DNA from: Chondrilla cf. caribensis
Lineage: Eukaryota > Porifera > Demospongiae > Chondrillida > Chondrillidae
Reading direction: 5' to 3'
Length of the DNA stretch: 64,000 nt
Assembly (NCBI GenBank): GCA_964020155.1
Contig: OZ026550.1
Location: 3,546,352 to 3,610,351, forward strand
In this document: in pieces, positions 46,101 to 59,500 of the stretch
Numbering within the stretch: position 1 is the first letter of the stretch
Layout of the letters: each line of letters opens with the position of its first letter
Made by a program: the position numbers and the translations under genes
Notes under the pieces: model-generated
Seen by the model: only the letters and a program-made list of their open reading frames with translations
Told to the model about the DNA's origin: nothing
The model's database searches: none

Positions 46101-49100
46101 TTACAGAATGAGTTGCCTTATAACAGTACACTTACATACGGTACTAATCATATAAAACTGAACGTTCTACGGGTACGGAACGGGCGTACCCGTACCCGTT
46201 CCGTACCCGTGCCCACTAAACGGGAACGGCCGTTTAGTAGGCGTTTCACCGAACTTGACGATTGCAAAAAAATGTACACCTACGTAGTGATACCTAGAGT
46301 AACACCTACGTATCTCCTTTTCATCGTGTTATAGTTCGTTAGAAGACGGTTTATTCGAGTTACGTGAAGCAGCGAATTCTCTTTTGTCGTCGTTCGAGAA
46401 AAAGCTACGCAGAAGACGACAAAACGACCGCGGTCGAACTCATAAACTACTTAAGAGCGAATCGTATGACGCCTCGCTATCCACGATACTCCGAGGAACA
46501 CTCATGACGGGAGAAGAACGTACATACGTACGTAGAAAGCTCGTTTCGAAATAGCACTTCACTATAAAAATTAACGCGTACGTAACAATAATAAATGATA
46601 ACACGAGGTGTCGATTACGGTAAGAACGGGTACGGGTACGGGTACGCCCATACCCGTACCCGTTTCACGGCCGTTTTCACACTACGGGTACGCCCGTAGA
46701 ACGTTCAGTTTTGTATGATTAGTACCGTATATAGCTGGTCAGACATTTTTATGTACAAAGCTTTAGACAATGCATTTATGCCATTTATGTTTCCTTTAAA
46801 GGACACAATAATGATGAAGTTTAGTTTTATCTGGCAATTGTATGACATCTAAAATTCAATGTTCCTTGCTTTAAATTGTGAGACTCAGTGTTTAAACGCA
46901 TTGAAGTGATTGTGTAATATACTATTCAAACCATACATCATGGAGGTTTTAAGTGTGTTCAAAATCAGTTCTAACTAAAGCACTTGTGTAAATTTTATTT
47001 TTATTGGATAAAATCGTTTAAAAGTTGATAAAAATAATTTGCTGAATTATTGTGCTATAGATTTAATTGTAGGTCGTCGTATGTTATTGTGGAATCACCG
47101 CCACTTATAACAGAATTGTCAGAGGTAAGAGGACATCCCTGAATGGACTAAAGAAAAAATATCATGTGGGTTCATAAGGACACCGCTTAGTAAGTCATTA
47201 TGAGTGTTAAGTTTACAAATGACCATTTTATGAAACAGTATATGGAAGACCTTGATCAACGGTAGAAGTTGTCTAGTAAATTTCTATTATGATGGAATTG
47301 TTAATCCTGCATGATTTAGTCTAGCGCCTGTCATCTTGCCTAATTGGGTAGTGTATTTCTGTCTGTCGTGCAATCGTGGATATTCAAATCTTTCGTTGGT
47401 GTTCCTCCATACTCTGGACAGGACATTTTCCATGCAAATGATCCGTACACATATAGGCCATAATATAGCTGCCAGTTCTTAACCTAATTAATTTTGCACT
47501 ACATTCTTCAAATACAAAGTACAGAGCTTACATGTGCCTCACTTAGATTCTGTCTCCACGTATTCTAACCTGGCACGCTAAATGGCGCGGTAGAGCGAGG
47601 AAGAGGTCTAGCAACTATTGTCAATAATTTCACAGCTCGGCTCGACCAATGAAATCGCCGGCAACTGAAATGACACCGCCAGTATTATTGGCACTAGCCG
47701 CTCCGCGGGCGTTTAAAGAATAGGCGTGTGGAAGAGTGTGTAGACGACGTCTGGCTTTGGAGTTACCTTCTTGCTGGCTGGAGAGATCGCAGTACCTCTG
47801 AAAGAGGGCGACAGTATCCGCTTCCTACGCTGCCAGCGCTGAGCGCGCTGATCGATGAGCTGTACATTTCTACTTCTTGTAGCAGCCATCTCTGTCTCCA
47901 GCCTCTCCACTTTCGCAATCTGATTACTGCAATGCTCGAAAAAACTATAATTATAGCGTTGCCTGGCAGTTTCAGAGATATCTGGCTGATTTCGTTCAGT
48001 TTTCACCCGAGAACGGTGAGCGAGAGCGCCTCACAGACCTTTTCTTCTTGCCTTGAGCGGAACGTCAGCGGCAGCGCAGACGCAGCATGCTGTTTCCAAG
48101 TGACTAGCCTCTAATCCCTGCGCCATCCGTGTTGTATCCCTTCATCGAAGTCGTTCCAGCGCCCAAAATACAACTCGCACCTTCGTCCGTACGTATGGTT
48201 GCTTATAAACGCCCTCGGCGATGATTGCACAAGGTGTGAAATTGACAATAGTTGCTATATAGACCCTATCTCTCATTTTCGCCCCCCGCAATAATGAGAA
48301 ATTGGGTCTAGCAAGCCAGACTACACTTATTTACGATACTACTTTGTGCACTTTTAGGGAATCGTGGATAACACACTAAACTATAGCTAATAATGTCAGT
48401 ATTGAACGAACATTAATTTTGTATAATAATAATTGTATTCAATTTTTCTAAGATGTACACTCACTAGTATAATTACAATCATTGGAGCCAGGAAAGACCA
48501 GATGAAGTAGTTCTCTTGAGACAGCCAACATCTACAACAGAACATAAAAGTGGATGACACAAGGAGAGAGATTATTATCATTTCAAACAAACATACGTAT
48601 ACTGTATTAGGAATGTCATATTTTTTAAATTGATTATCAACAAAAGTAAGTAAGAGGGTGTAATCGGAAACCACTCCCAATTTGTTGGGCTGAGTAGTCA
48701 TCAAATAGACCTGATGTGGACTCTAGAGAGTTTTTCGACACATTCATGGTATACTCACAAGGTATAGGATTAAATCCACTGAATAAAGATTGTGGGGAAT
48801 AAAGTAGGACATCTTCATGTCACACTTATCTAATTACTTCCTGTGATTAATTAGTAAGTTTCCAATATATCGTAATAACGATAATCAGATTTCAAATGAA
48901 AACAATGTCCCACGCTACTAAAATTATATATTTAATTATACTTTAATTAGCCATATTTCTGGCTTCCATCATGAAGGTGATGTGAAATAACACATGCAAT
49001 TGATGCATGACAACATACGTACATCAATTTATCGTCTGAAGTTACAACATAATAGTCACTGCCAACACCGAATGCCACCCCGATAGTGACAATGAGAGGA

Positions 49101-50522
49101 ATCAGTGGTAGACCTGAGAGGAACAAGAGGTGATAGTGTAAAGGGGTGAGTCTGTGAGCTACAGTGCGAAAAATGAACACAAACTGCCTGATAAGACTTT
49201 ATCCTTGAAGGGATACTAAAAGCAAAATTGAAGAACATCTAGTGGATTTCCATTGATTGGTCATGGACCGTGGGAAGTTTGTGTCCACAATAAATTGTAT
49301 ACAATTGCAAGAGATGGTAGAAAAGCTTCCAACAACTGACTCCAAACAACAAATAAGGTGATAAAGACATTTTGAGGAGTTTCAAAGCATCCTTGCCAAT
49401 AAATAGGTGCATTTTATGATCCCATGATATTATACATTTATCCATTTATGTGTACTAGAATGAATATCTCACAATACTTTGCACAACGTGTTGTCAGCAA
49501 TAACCATCATAGTCTGGTATTCCTGTGTTATCATGTTATTAACACTCTGCATACACATGTAAACGACAAAATATATTGGCTGGATACAATTAAGACTACG
49601 AATGGCTGTATGAAATATTCATTGAAATAGTATGTAGATGTATGAACATAATATTATATATTCCTTGTCTCACCCCATCCTAGTGACAGATACAGAACCA
49701 GCCACTTCTTCTCATGTGCTCCAAACACTCTCACTAGCAAAACATACATCATGACACCTTCACACAACATCCAACAGAATGCAGCCAACAGGAAGTAGTG
49801 AAGAAGAGCAGTCAAAGCACTACATCCCGCCTGTAAAGGGGAAAATAGAAATGCATGCATTACACACAAATGCAATCCACAAGAGGGATAGTGGACATGC
49901 TTGCTTGCCATATATGCAATGAAAAGTACTGTAAGGTAGAAGTATTATTACAGTAAGTTCTCAAAGTGCATGAACAGTCTATAAAGGGTGCCAGTAGTGA
50001 GCAGAGGTCCATGGACAACAGGACTAAGACAGTTGTATACATGTGTGTATTAATTTTGTGTGTGAATAAATTGCATAATATAATATAGGACTGAGACTGT
50101 GGTGATTGTGTTAAATATCTCCATGCCAGCCCCTTTTACACCTCAAGTATCTATAGAAGTACATGCATTGGGGTGATGCTAATTCAATACAATGCATGTT
50201 GATGCTTGCATATATACATGAAAGGATATATTTCTTGTTTTAGCTTACTATAGCTCTATCATTATAGCTGAATAACATTGTATGTACTCATGTTGAATTC
50301 CTCAAGTGAGCTCGACTCTGAAAAACATAAATATTATGCATGTGGGAGTTCTTCACATTTACTTATTGTAAGCTCACCTTGTCATTGAAATTTCTGTCAT
50401 ACTCCAAACTACCGACAACTATGTACAAGATCAGTCCACAAAGCAGAGCAATGCAGAGGTTGAGATGGACAAAGTAGACTGTGTTGGTGATCAATTCTTT
50501 CCTGTATGTGTGTGTGTTTGTT

Positions 50523-50593
<71 letters not shown>

Positions 50594-53500
50594 GTGTTTT
50601 AAAAAGAATATGTTGGTCAGTAAATGCATAATATCAAGCACATTTCCTCAACAGTAGCATCAAATGTAATGCTTTAAACTTACTTTAGGGAAATAAAGAA
50701 AGCAATAGACACAACCAAACATATGCTGGAGATTCCGCATCCAATGATACTCAAAACAGTGAAAAGAAGATCATTCTGCGGGAAATAGTACATCAAACTT
50801 ACAGCACATTGAATAACAAACATGAAGATATCATGTACAGGATGAAGTTAATGTGGATGACTAGTAGTACCAATAATTCATTTTCACAGTATATAATTTG
50901 AATAGCCTGTTCCTCCGTCAACATGTGCATGTGTTTATCTCATGATCATAGCATCAATATTGAAAATCTGAAATGCTGCACATTTCGAGAACAAAGTAGA
51001 GTTTTAAAATTACACACGATGGAAAATTTTTAATATTAATCTGGGAAATTTAAGACTGTAACGGTTACTGTATGAATGTACATAGAGATGATTATGTGAG
51101 TTAACACTCATGTACATGTTGTGTACACGAGTGATTATGTACATCACAATACATGCTAGAAACCTTGTGTACAGGATCAAAATTTAACGGGCTTTAATGC
51201 TTCCACGTTTGTTCATAACATTCATCCAAACCGATCATTAATGCCTTACAATAACTTCCAACAATGTGTTACATAATGATTAAAATTATAATATAAGTAT
51301 GATGCAAAATGATGTACACATGACATAACCACAAGTAACATTCACAACAGTACCTTCTTCAGACAAACATACTAGGTACGTATATTATATTATATTTACT
51401 AGTGTACCATCTGAATTATATACAACTGAGAAACACAAACAAAGACAGAGAAGCAATCACTGCACCACAAGCACATACTTTCTGTTCAGCAATGACTCCT
51501 GTATAATCCACCAGAATGACAAAGCTAGTGAGATGTCTTGATTGGCACGAAATTCTACCATTAATTTCACTTCCAGTCAAGCCTTTCTCAGACCAACGAC
51601 CAGAACTGTACACGTAGGAAATGTAACAGAACAAGTATCGATCAACTATCATACAGCATGATATTTTCGTGACCAAAAAATTCACAAATCGCTGCCAATA
51701 AGTATGGTCAGAAATTATCGCAAATAAATTTTTCACAACTGAGTTGATATCTATTATGATTATTATAGTACTGCTTCAATTTTCTAACATTGCATTTTCC
51801 TTTCACTGCTTCATACGCCCAAATAAACAGCTTGCATCGATACATTTTTTGACTGGTTGCCATTTTGGAATGATAACATCATTCATCATACACATACAAA
51901 CCTATTTTGCAGTATAAATACATTGCGAATGGGTTCCACTCACAGAATTCATGAAAATTATTGTTTTAGGTAAATTTCATATTGTAAAATAATACTGATT
52001 GCCAATGGTAAGCATATATGTACAATAACAAGGTATATAATCTCACCTAATTGGTCCAGTGGAGTCTTTCTCAATATCAAAGAATACACAATAGGCTGAC
52101 TTGTAATTTTCCTATGCACAAGAAATATCACTATAATTTCAAAATGAAGATATATACATAAATCTACAAAAGTTTATGTGTAAAGCTGCCAAAATTGACA
52201 CTAAATACTTAACAGGCCCTATACTATTACGGCTACCACGTTAATTTGAAATTCCCGATATCATAAAGCATAGTCACTTAATGACAACTAGACACACACC
52301 TTCACATCGAAAGTCATTTGTACACTTCTTCTGTCCAGAGCCAATGAGTGATTGCTGACATCTGCAACCTGAGCTGACACCATCACAGGAGAGATGGTGA
52401 GTTTGCCTATAGAACTGTTAAATGAACCAAAATGTAATTTCAAATATAATTCACTAGGCATATTCACAAGGCACTAAATTCTTTGTTCTATTGATGCACA
52501 GTGGTATGGAAGCAACATGATGTTCTTATATACATACAAGTTGTAAAGTACATAGTAATGCAAACAGCAAAAATACCTTCCGTTTTCAAAGATTGGTGGC
52601 AAAAGAGACTGAAGATTTCTGAACAAAACATTAACCACAATAACTGGATCATTGTCTACAAAATATAAGTAGTAAATAATGTAATAATATACAATTGAGC
52701 TATAACACAATAATACCCTTTGTCATGGATACATACTAGCTGATACTATAGCATAAAACCTTCATCTGCACTTAATATACTGTACAGTCTATCACATGTG
52801 ATTCTACATCCAGTGCAGTACTGTCCAATAATTACTGAGTTTAGAGGGGGTGATTTCCCCGTTTCCGAAAGGGGTTTCATTTACATATTCATGAAGTTAA
52901 TTTTTATGAGTGATTTCTCTGAAACAACACATTGTGTACATGAGTACAATCTACACGATCTGTATAGAAATAAAATGTAGCATGTACCATACTGTTATTT
53001 AGGAATTTGGCGGATCATTTATATTGTTATGTGCACTATATGTACACGTCAAATGAATTTGTGCACAGAAATCACGACAGATAGAAAGGTTGATAATGTG
53101 GTGGCAGTTTCACAAAACGTCTCATTGTGAATATTAATGAGCCTAATCAAAAATTAATTTCTACATAAAACAATGAAACAGTGAATTTGTGAATTTGAGT
53201 CAGTTGAAACTCACCACCCACTGCTCTTTCTTTCAAAAGTTCTCCTGGGATGATAATTCTAGGAAGTGATTCAGGTGATCCTATACTTGGTGGGATGCTA
53301 GGAAGGTCTCTCTCCAATGGATATATCACATCTTTATACACCAGTCCACCACTACTGTCTATTTCAGGCTTCATCTGAGTTGCCTTCACAGCTAGCAGTT
53401 AAATGTTCAAAACAAAAGAGAGTTGTAATCTCAAGAATTGTTTAACATTCAAGATATAGTCCAAATGGCAAAACATTGTGTTACGTATGTAAATGTTAGA

Positions 53501-56500
53501 AACAGGGGGATACAAAAATGTCACTTAGGGTATATAGTACAGTATCTAACAAAAAAGGCCTTTTTAATGCAAATTACAATTATATTCACGGTTTACAGAA
53601 AAGATGGCTAAGTGTTCTGATATCAGTGTAAATTAACTCAGTGTTGATAGTATGTATTAATTTAGTGCCATATTCCTACCTTTGTTTAGATATGAGTACT
53701 CAATAAAACGATAATATGATGACAAACACATTTTATTATTTGTTTATTATTTGTTATAGTAGTGTTATGAATTTAACATGTTCAATTATAATAAAGAAGC
53801 CACATGTGACGGTGGTAGAATAAAAAAGTGTCAAAATTAGAATTTCATCATTTTCATGAAGCTATTTGATATCTTTGGTTTGGAACAGATGTAATGAATA
53901 TCACTCTGCAAGTACCAGCAAACAATTGTGAATATGAAAGCTATAAAACGTTCATCAATTCACAGTGTATTAAATGTCATACATCCATGAATTGCTAGCT
54001 ATAAGAGGACTACGAATTATGACATATTTACAATTTTCAAAAGGCTCACTTATATGTGTGCTATTGAACACAGATTCCACAGTGCTGCTTTCAGTGGAAG
54101 TAGTAGCATTGTTTGAAGGAATGTTGTAAGCAAATGACACAGCAATTTCTTCCATACTCTGCAGCAGTAGTGTAGCACCTCCACTGTGTTCATCCTGCGT
54201 GTACGTAGATATGCACGGGTGAAAGCAACCAATGGATCATACAAATGTATATGCACACATACAAACACATACACCTATGCATAAATATACACACACAAAC
54301 ACACGTGATATTATAATATACGTATCATGTACATATTACGTACATTGTCAAGGACTTCCCATTGGCTGTTGTATCCAGGATCCAAGATATTGTTTCCAAT
54401 TACAAAGAAATCCTGCAATAAGGAAACAAAATACGTAATACGGCTTGTGCACCTTGCAATGTTGTATTAGCAATTTCAATTCACTTTCATAAGCATATAT
54501 CCATAAATATTAATTGTATATTAGTACTTGAACTATAAGATTGAATTCATTCAAAATGTATATATGGGTGGTGTTATTTCCTAAGTGGTAATTGTTGATC
54601 AACTTGAAGATTCTACTGAATCAGGTGAGAGCTCAATACAATGTATATTGTGTGAGCTTGCAGTACTTGCTTGGTGAAACATTCTGTTTAATCAACGTTC
54701 ACCGCAGAAGACAAAGATTACAATTCAGACATGCATAATTCTCCAGTAGGCATCCACTCAGGAGAATGCCCCATCAATCTATTGGTACAGAACAATTGCT
54801 GGATTGAGGTTAACTTGACATCTATGTGTAAATTCAATGTGGAACGTCCTACAATGTCAGTTGGATAACCTAGATAATTGCATAATTGCATAGTATACAG
54901 ACCCCTGACTGCCTCCAGGATCTAATACCATAAGATAAAATAATAAAATACCGCAAATTAATGCGGATCGGGTATTTTATAAATGTGAACCTTGCGAGTG
55001 AATTCTCCAGCGCATTATTTACAATGCCATTTTTAAGTACACATTATTTGTTTCTGGTGTTCAAATGGTGTTACACATTTTTATAATAATTATATAATAT
55101 ATAATTCCACTCCAGATTTGGATGATTGGTATTATTTTAATCACACATTATTTTCCAGAATTACGGTACACTATGCAAATAATGTCGTGAATTACCTCAT
55201 TGACTATTTGCTCTTGTTGCAAGAGGTCAGTTGCTTTGGCATACCTGGCAAGAAGGGGAAGTATTGGGTTGATTATTATTCGTTCCATTTGGCTACATAA
55301 ACAAATCATAACTTATACATATACTTCTTATATTAATTAATGAAAGCAGTATATTATTAAGGAAAGCAGGCTAGGTAGACGAGCCCACTTCACATGGGCC
55401 AACTAGTACAAAGTTTACCTTGACACTACATTCAGAAAAACATTTGTTGCATTCAAGTCCCTCGGAAAGAGTGGAGTTGTTCGTTGGTCCATACTAGTAT
55501 TCTCCCGCAAATACCTCGTGGTGTTGACAATAAGGTTGAAGTCCATAAGGTCGATTGGAGCTGGAGAAGATCTGTTGCCAGTGATGTTCACAACACTGGA
55601 TGTTAGAATATTGTTCTGAAGGACATATTTCAAGCAAAGATTAATCAAAGTATATTATTATGTCTCTGTGTGTGCAGTACTATTTATAATGAAGTCAAAT
55701 TTACACCTCAAGTTTTATGTACAAACACATAAAAACTTGAATTGAATGCAGTTTAATAGTAGGAAAATGTGCCTGTATTAAGGGTGTTCTCTGTTGTACC
55801 TTGCCAATTAATGTGTCATTCCAACACTACACATGTTGTCTGGTGTGAAATCAATTAAAGATTTATTTTTGCAATTCTCCCAAAATTTACCCATAATGTC
55901 AACTTTAAAGAGATATTGGGACATTTAGTCCTTTCAATAAGTGCATCTTGTAAAGGTAGGAAAAATAGATTAGGTTGTGGATTTGCCATTTTATTCCATA
56001 CATAATGAAATAAAATATCGGATCGATGATAAATTCCAGTTGAAACACAATTGTATACCAACATATTCACTAGCAAAAGAACCAACATAAGTGAAATACA
56101 CTGCTTTATATAACAATTAAAATACTGTCCCTATCAAATGCACCAACTGGAAGGCAAAAAACTACCCAAATTAACACTCAAAATTGAAGTACATACAGGT
56201 TTGACATGTATGTAGTCTTGAAAATTGAGAATGTATGGACTGCAGACTGATTCAAGGATAGCCAAAAACTTTCAGTTTATTACAAGATGTTCCGTATGGA
56301 TGTGGATTAGTATTACAATAAGCATGGACGAACCCACATGTACGACCATGCAGGTGCGGTTAGATAATGTAATAACTCACATTTCCATTAACAATTACAA
56401 ACTGCGAACAATTTTTAACGTCAGGATCACTCCATTCTCCACTAGTTTTATTACACAGACGTCTGGCCAAACCTATAGAATTTAAGAATTTACAAAATAT

Positions 56501-59500
56501 AATAATACATACATGTATTATTGGAATAGTGAAATACATGGGGTATTATTGCATTATAATATAAATTAAAATTTTGAAATTCACAAAATACTTGCAATCC
56601 GTATCATTACCACCAACTGGTATGTATGAATATAGTATTGGAATCAGCACAATGGTACACCAGCATGGATAGTTAGTGATTTCAGTGAAGCAAACATTGA
56701 AGGCATGAGTTATATAATTATATAATACCTATGTGATTTAAGTGTACATATAAACTTAGATACATACCCGTGGCACCATCTCCAGAACATGGCTGGGTGT
56801 CGTATCTACCACCTGGTGTTGCAGACCACAGAATATTCCATACATTGTCCTCTTCTTCATTGCATACAACTAATGATTATAAATATAATCATACTGCATA
56901 AATTTAGGGATTATAAATATTATACATAAACACATGTCCGTTTCAATAGTGAAATATGCTTGCATATAAGAAATGTTTTTATCAACTGCTGACCATAATA
57001 ATAACAAGAATTCTATGGGACGCCTCCTATTTGTATGGTGGACAATAGAGACACTTCCAAAGCAGACAGGCTTGCACCACCTCACAGAAGCCCGAACAAC
57101 TGAGGCGGTCCATGGGAAGTAGACAAAATACATCCTGGAGGGTGTGCATAGTGAGTGGCTTCTTGCAAAATAACCGCCTAGAAAATGGGCAGTACGTTCG
57201 AGTTTGAATACTATTTCTTCCCTTTCAATAATTCTGGCAACTTTTTTCTCTTCCTATAATATGAACTAGTATAAGCATTAATTTTTCAGCTTTCCAGCAG
57301 CAGGAAAAAACAGCCACTATTGAGTGATTGATTTGATTTCCACGTGGATGATGATGATGAGAACCGAACTGATTTTAAACCAAATATGATGTTGTGTTTA
57401 CTTTCGAACATCAAGTACGATATTTGATCCAAACCCTTATTGCCTATGTTGTTGGGCTTTATGAAACGACAATAATTATAATGGGTGTACTATATTATGA
57501 TATTGTAGAATATTTTATTATGATCTCACCATCTACTTGCAGACACCTAAAATAGTTTTTTCTTGAAAATTAGAGTCTTAAAAACTGTTGACTTCAAATA
57601 AACCATTCCATTTCACGTACCCTTACACATAATCACTCCCATTTGAGTAAGCATTTTATAACTCTCATAGAAACAATATAAAATGTACAAAAATCATTGG
57701 GCAATTACATCGTCTCTTATACAAACTTCACCACAGAGTGGAGAAGTGACAAAGAACGTGGAAAACATCAGAAGTAACATTTATTAGTAATTTGTTTTCC
57801 AAGAGCATTCAAGGGGTTTTAACAGTTTTCAATTCAAGCCAAGGAATATATAGCATTAATTTTGTTGTAATGATTTTCAAATTTACTCATCACTCACAAC
57901 AAAGTACAGGAAGTAAGTGATGGTTCACGACCATAATAATAATTATTATAATGAGCTCACCTGTATTGATCTCTGTAAAGGCCTGTACTGCAGCCACTAT
58001 TGGATTCTGGAACATGTCCCGGACCAGATTGGATGTAAAAGAAATGTAAATGTTGCCTGTGGGTGCTGCTAAATTATATTCCACGAAAAGATATACCAGG
58101 TCTTCATCACTCAATACAAGTTCCACCAAAACGCTATGTCCAGTTGTTGAAATGGTCCCTCCGGTTAATTGGTAGACATCTGTACTTGACGGATCAGGTT
58201 GCAGTGCTATTTGAGAAATGTCAAAAGTGTCTTGGTTGACGGTTTCCGAAAATGTCAGAGAAAGAATGAAACCAGAGAGAGAAACATGATTTAGTTTAGG
58301 TGATGTTATATCTGGTAGGACATTTGTAGCCGGGAGTACAGTTGATGAGATAAGGTTATGTTGTGTATCTTGTATAGAACCAGCAGCAACTGACACAAAT
58401 GTGCTGTTGATGTCAATGGCAAGGAGTTCATCAGCCTTGATAGCATTCAGATCCGAGTCTTGTAGAGTGACAGTAATTTGCAAGTAGTACCCAGTTTTCG
58501 CTGATGATGATGAAGATAGAGTGTGAACAGCTGATGGTTCATTGGCATCAGATTGAATGGTAATCCCAGTAATACCTGTTAGTGTGAATGATACAGGTTC
58601 ATTGAAGTTGAGTACAAGTTCTCCAGAATCCATGTTCAAAACGAAATATAATAATTGTGGAGCCGTTATATCAGGCTTCAGAATAGTAACATTCAGAGGA
58701 GATGTATCGGGAATGGAAACAGAAGGGTTACCTGCTATATCATTTACAATCCCTGAAGCAATGGACAGGGATACATTAAATTCTCCACTATTGGACATGC
58801 CAAGCGCTTGACTAATTTTGATACCATCGACATCCTTCTTATCAGGATTTGCCTTTATAACAGTCCTGTGATAAAATTGATCAACTGTACCATCAATCAT
58901 GAGGGTATACATTGTAGTGAAATGGAAGGTAATTCCTGTGAAAAAGATAGATGATGGGATTACCGGTTCGTTAAATGTAATTACAAGTTGTCCCAGGTTC
59001 AAATCCAGGTCAAAGGAGAGCACGTGTGGACGTATTACATCGGGTATTATAATAACCTGAAAAGGCAATGTACTGTTTAGTGGCAAATTAAGTGTAGGAT
59101 AGCCCTCCAGATCAAGTGCTGTAGCATGACGTAGTGAGATAAAGATGTTATTTCCACTCATACCAACATCTAGGTCAGCTTTGATTGCATTCAATTCAGT
59201 TTGTTTTAGAACAATTGTGACACTCCTATAGTAGATTTCTTGAAATGTATAATTCTGCAAAAAGGTGACTTGGGCTTTTGGATCTGAAGTGTTTGACTGG
59301 ATGGCGATCTCAGAGAAGTTAGCAGATAACATCAATTCATCGAATGTAAATACGATTGCTCCAGAGTTGACATCCAATCTGACCGATAGCAATTGCGGAC
59401 TAGTTGTATCAGGTGTAATCATCATTGGATAAATAGTTTGTGAAGAAGGGTTCCCTTCAACATCGTAAACAATTCCAGCATCAACTGCTACAAATGTGTC

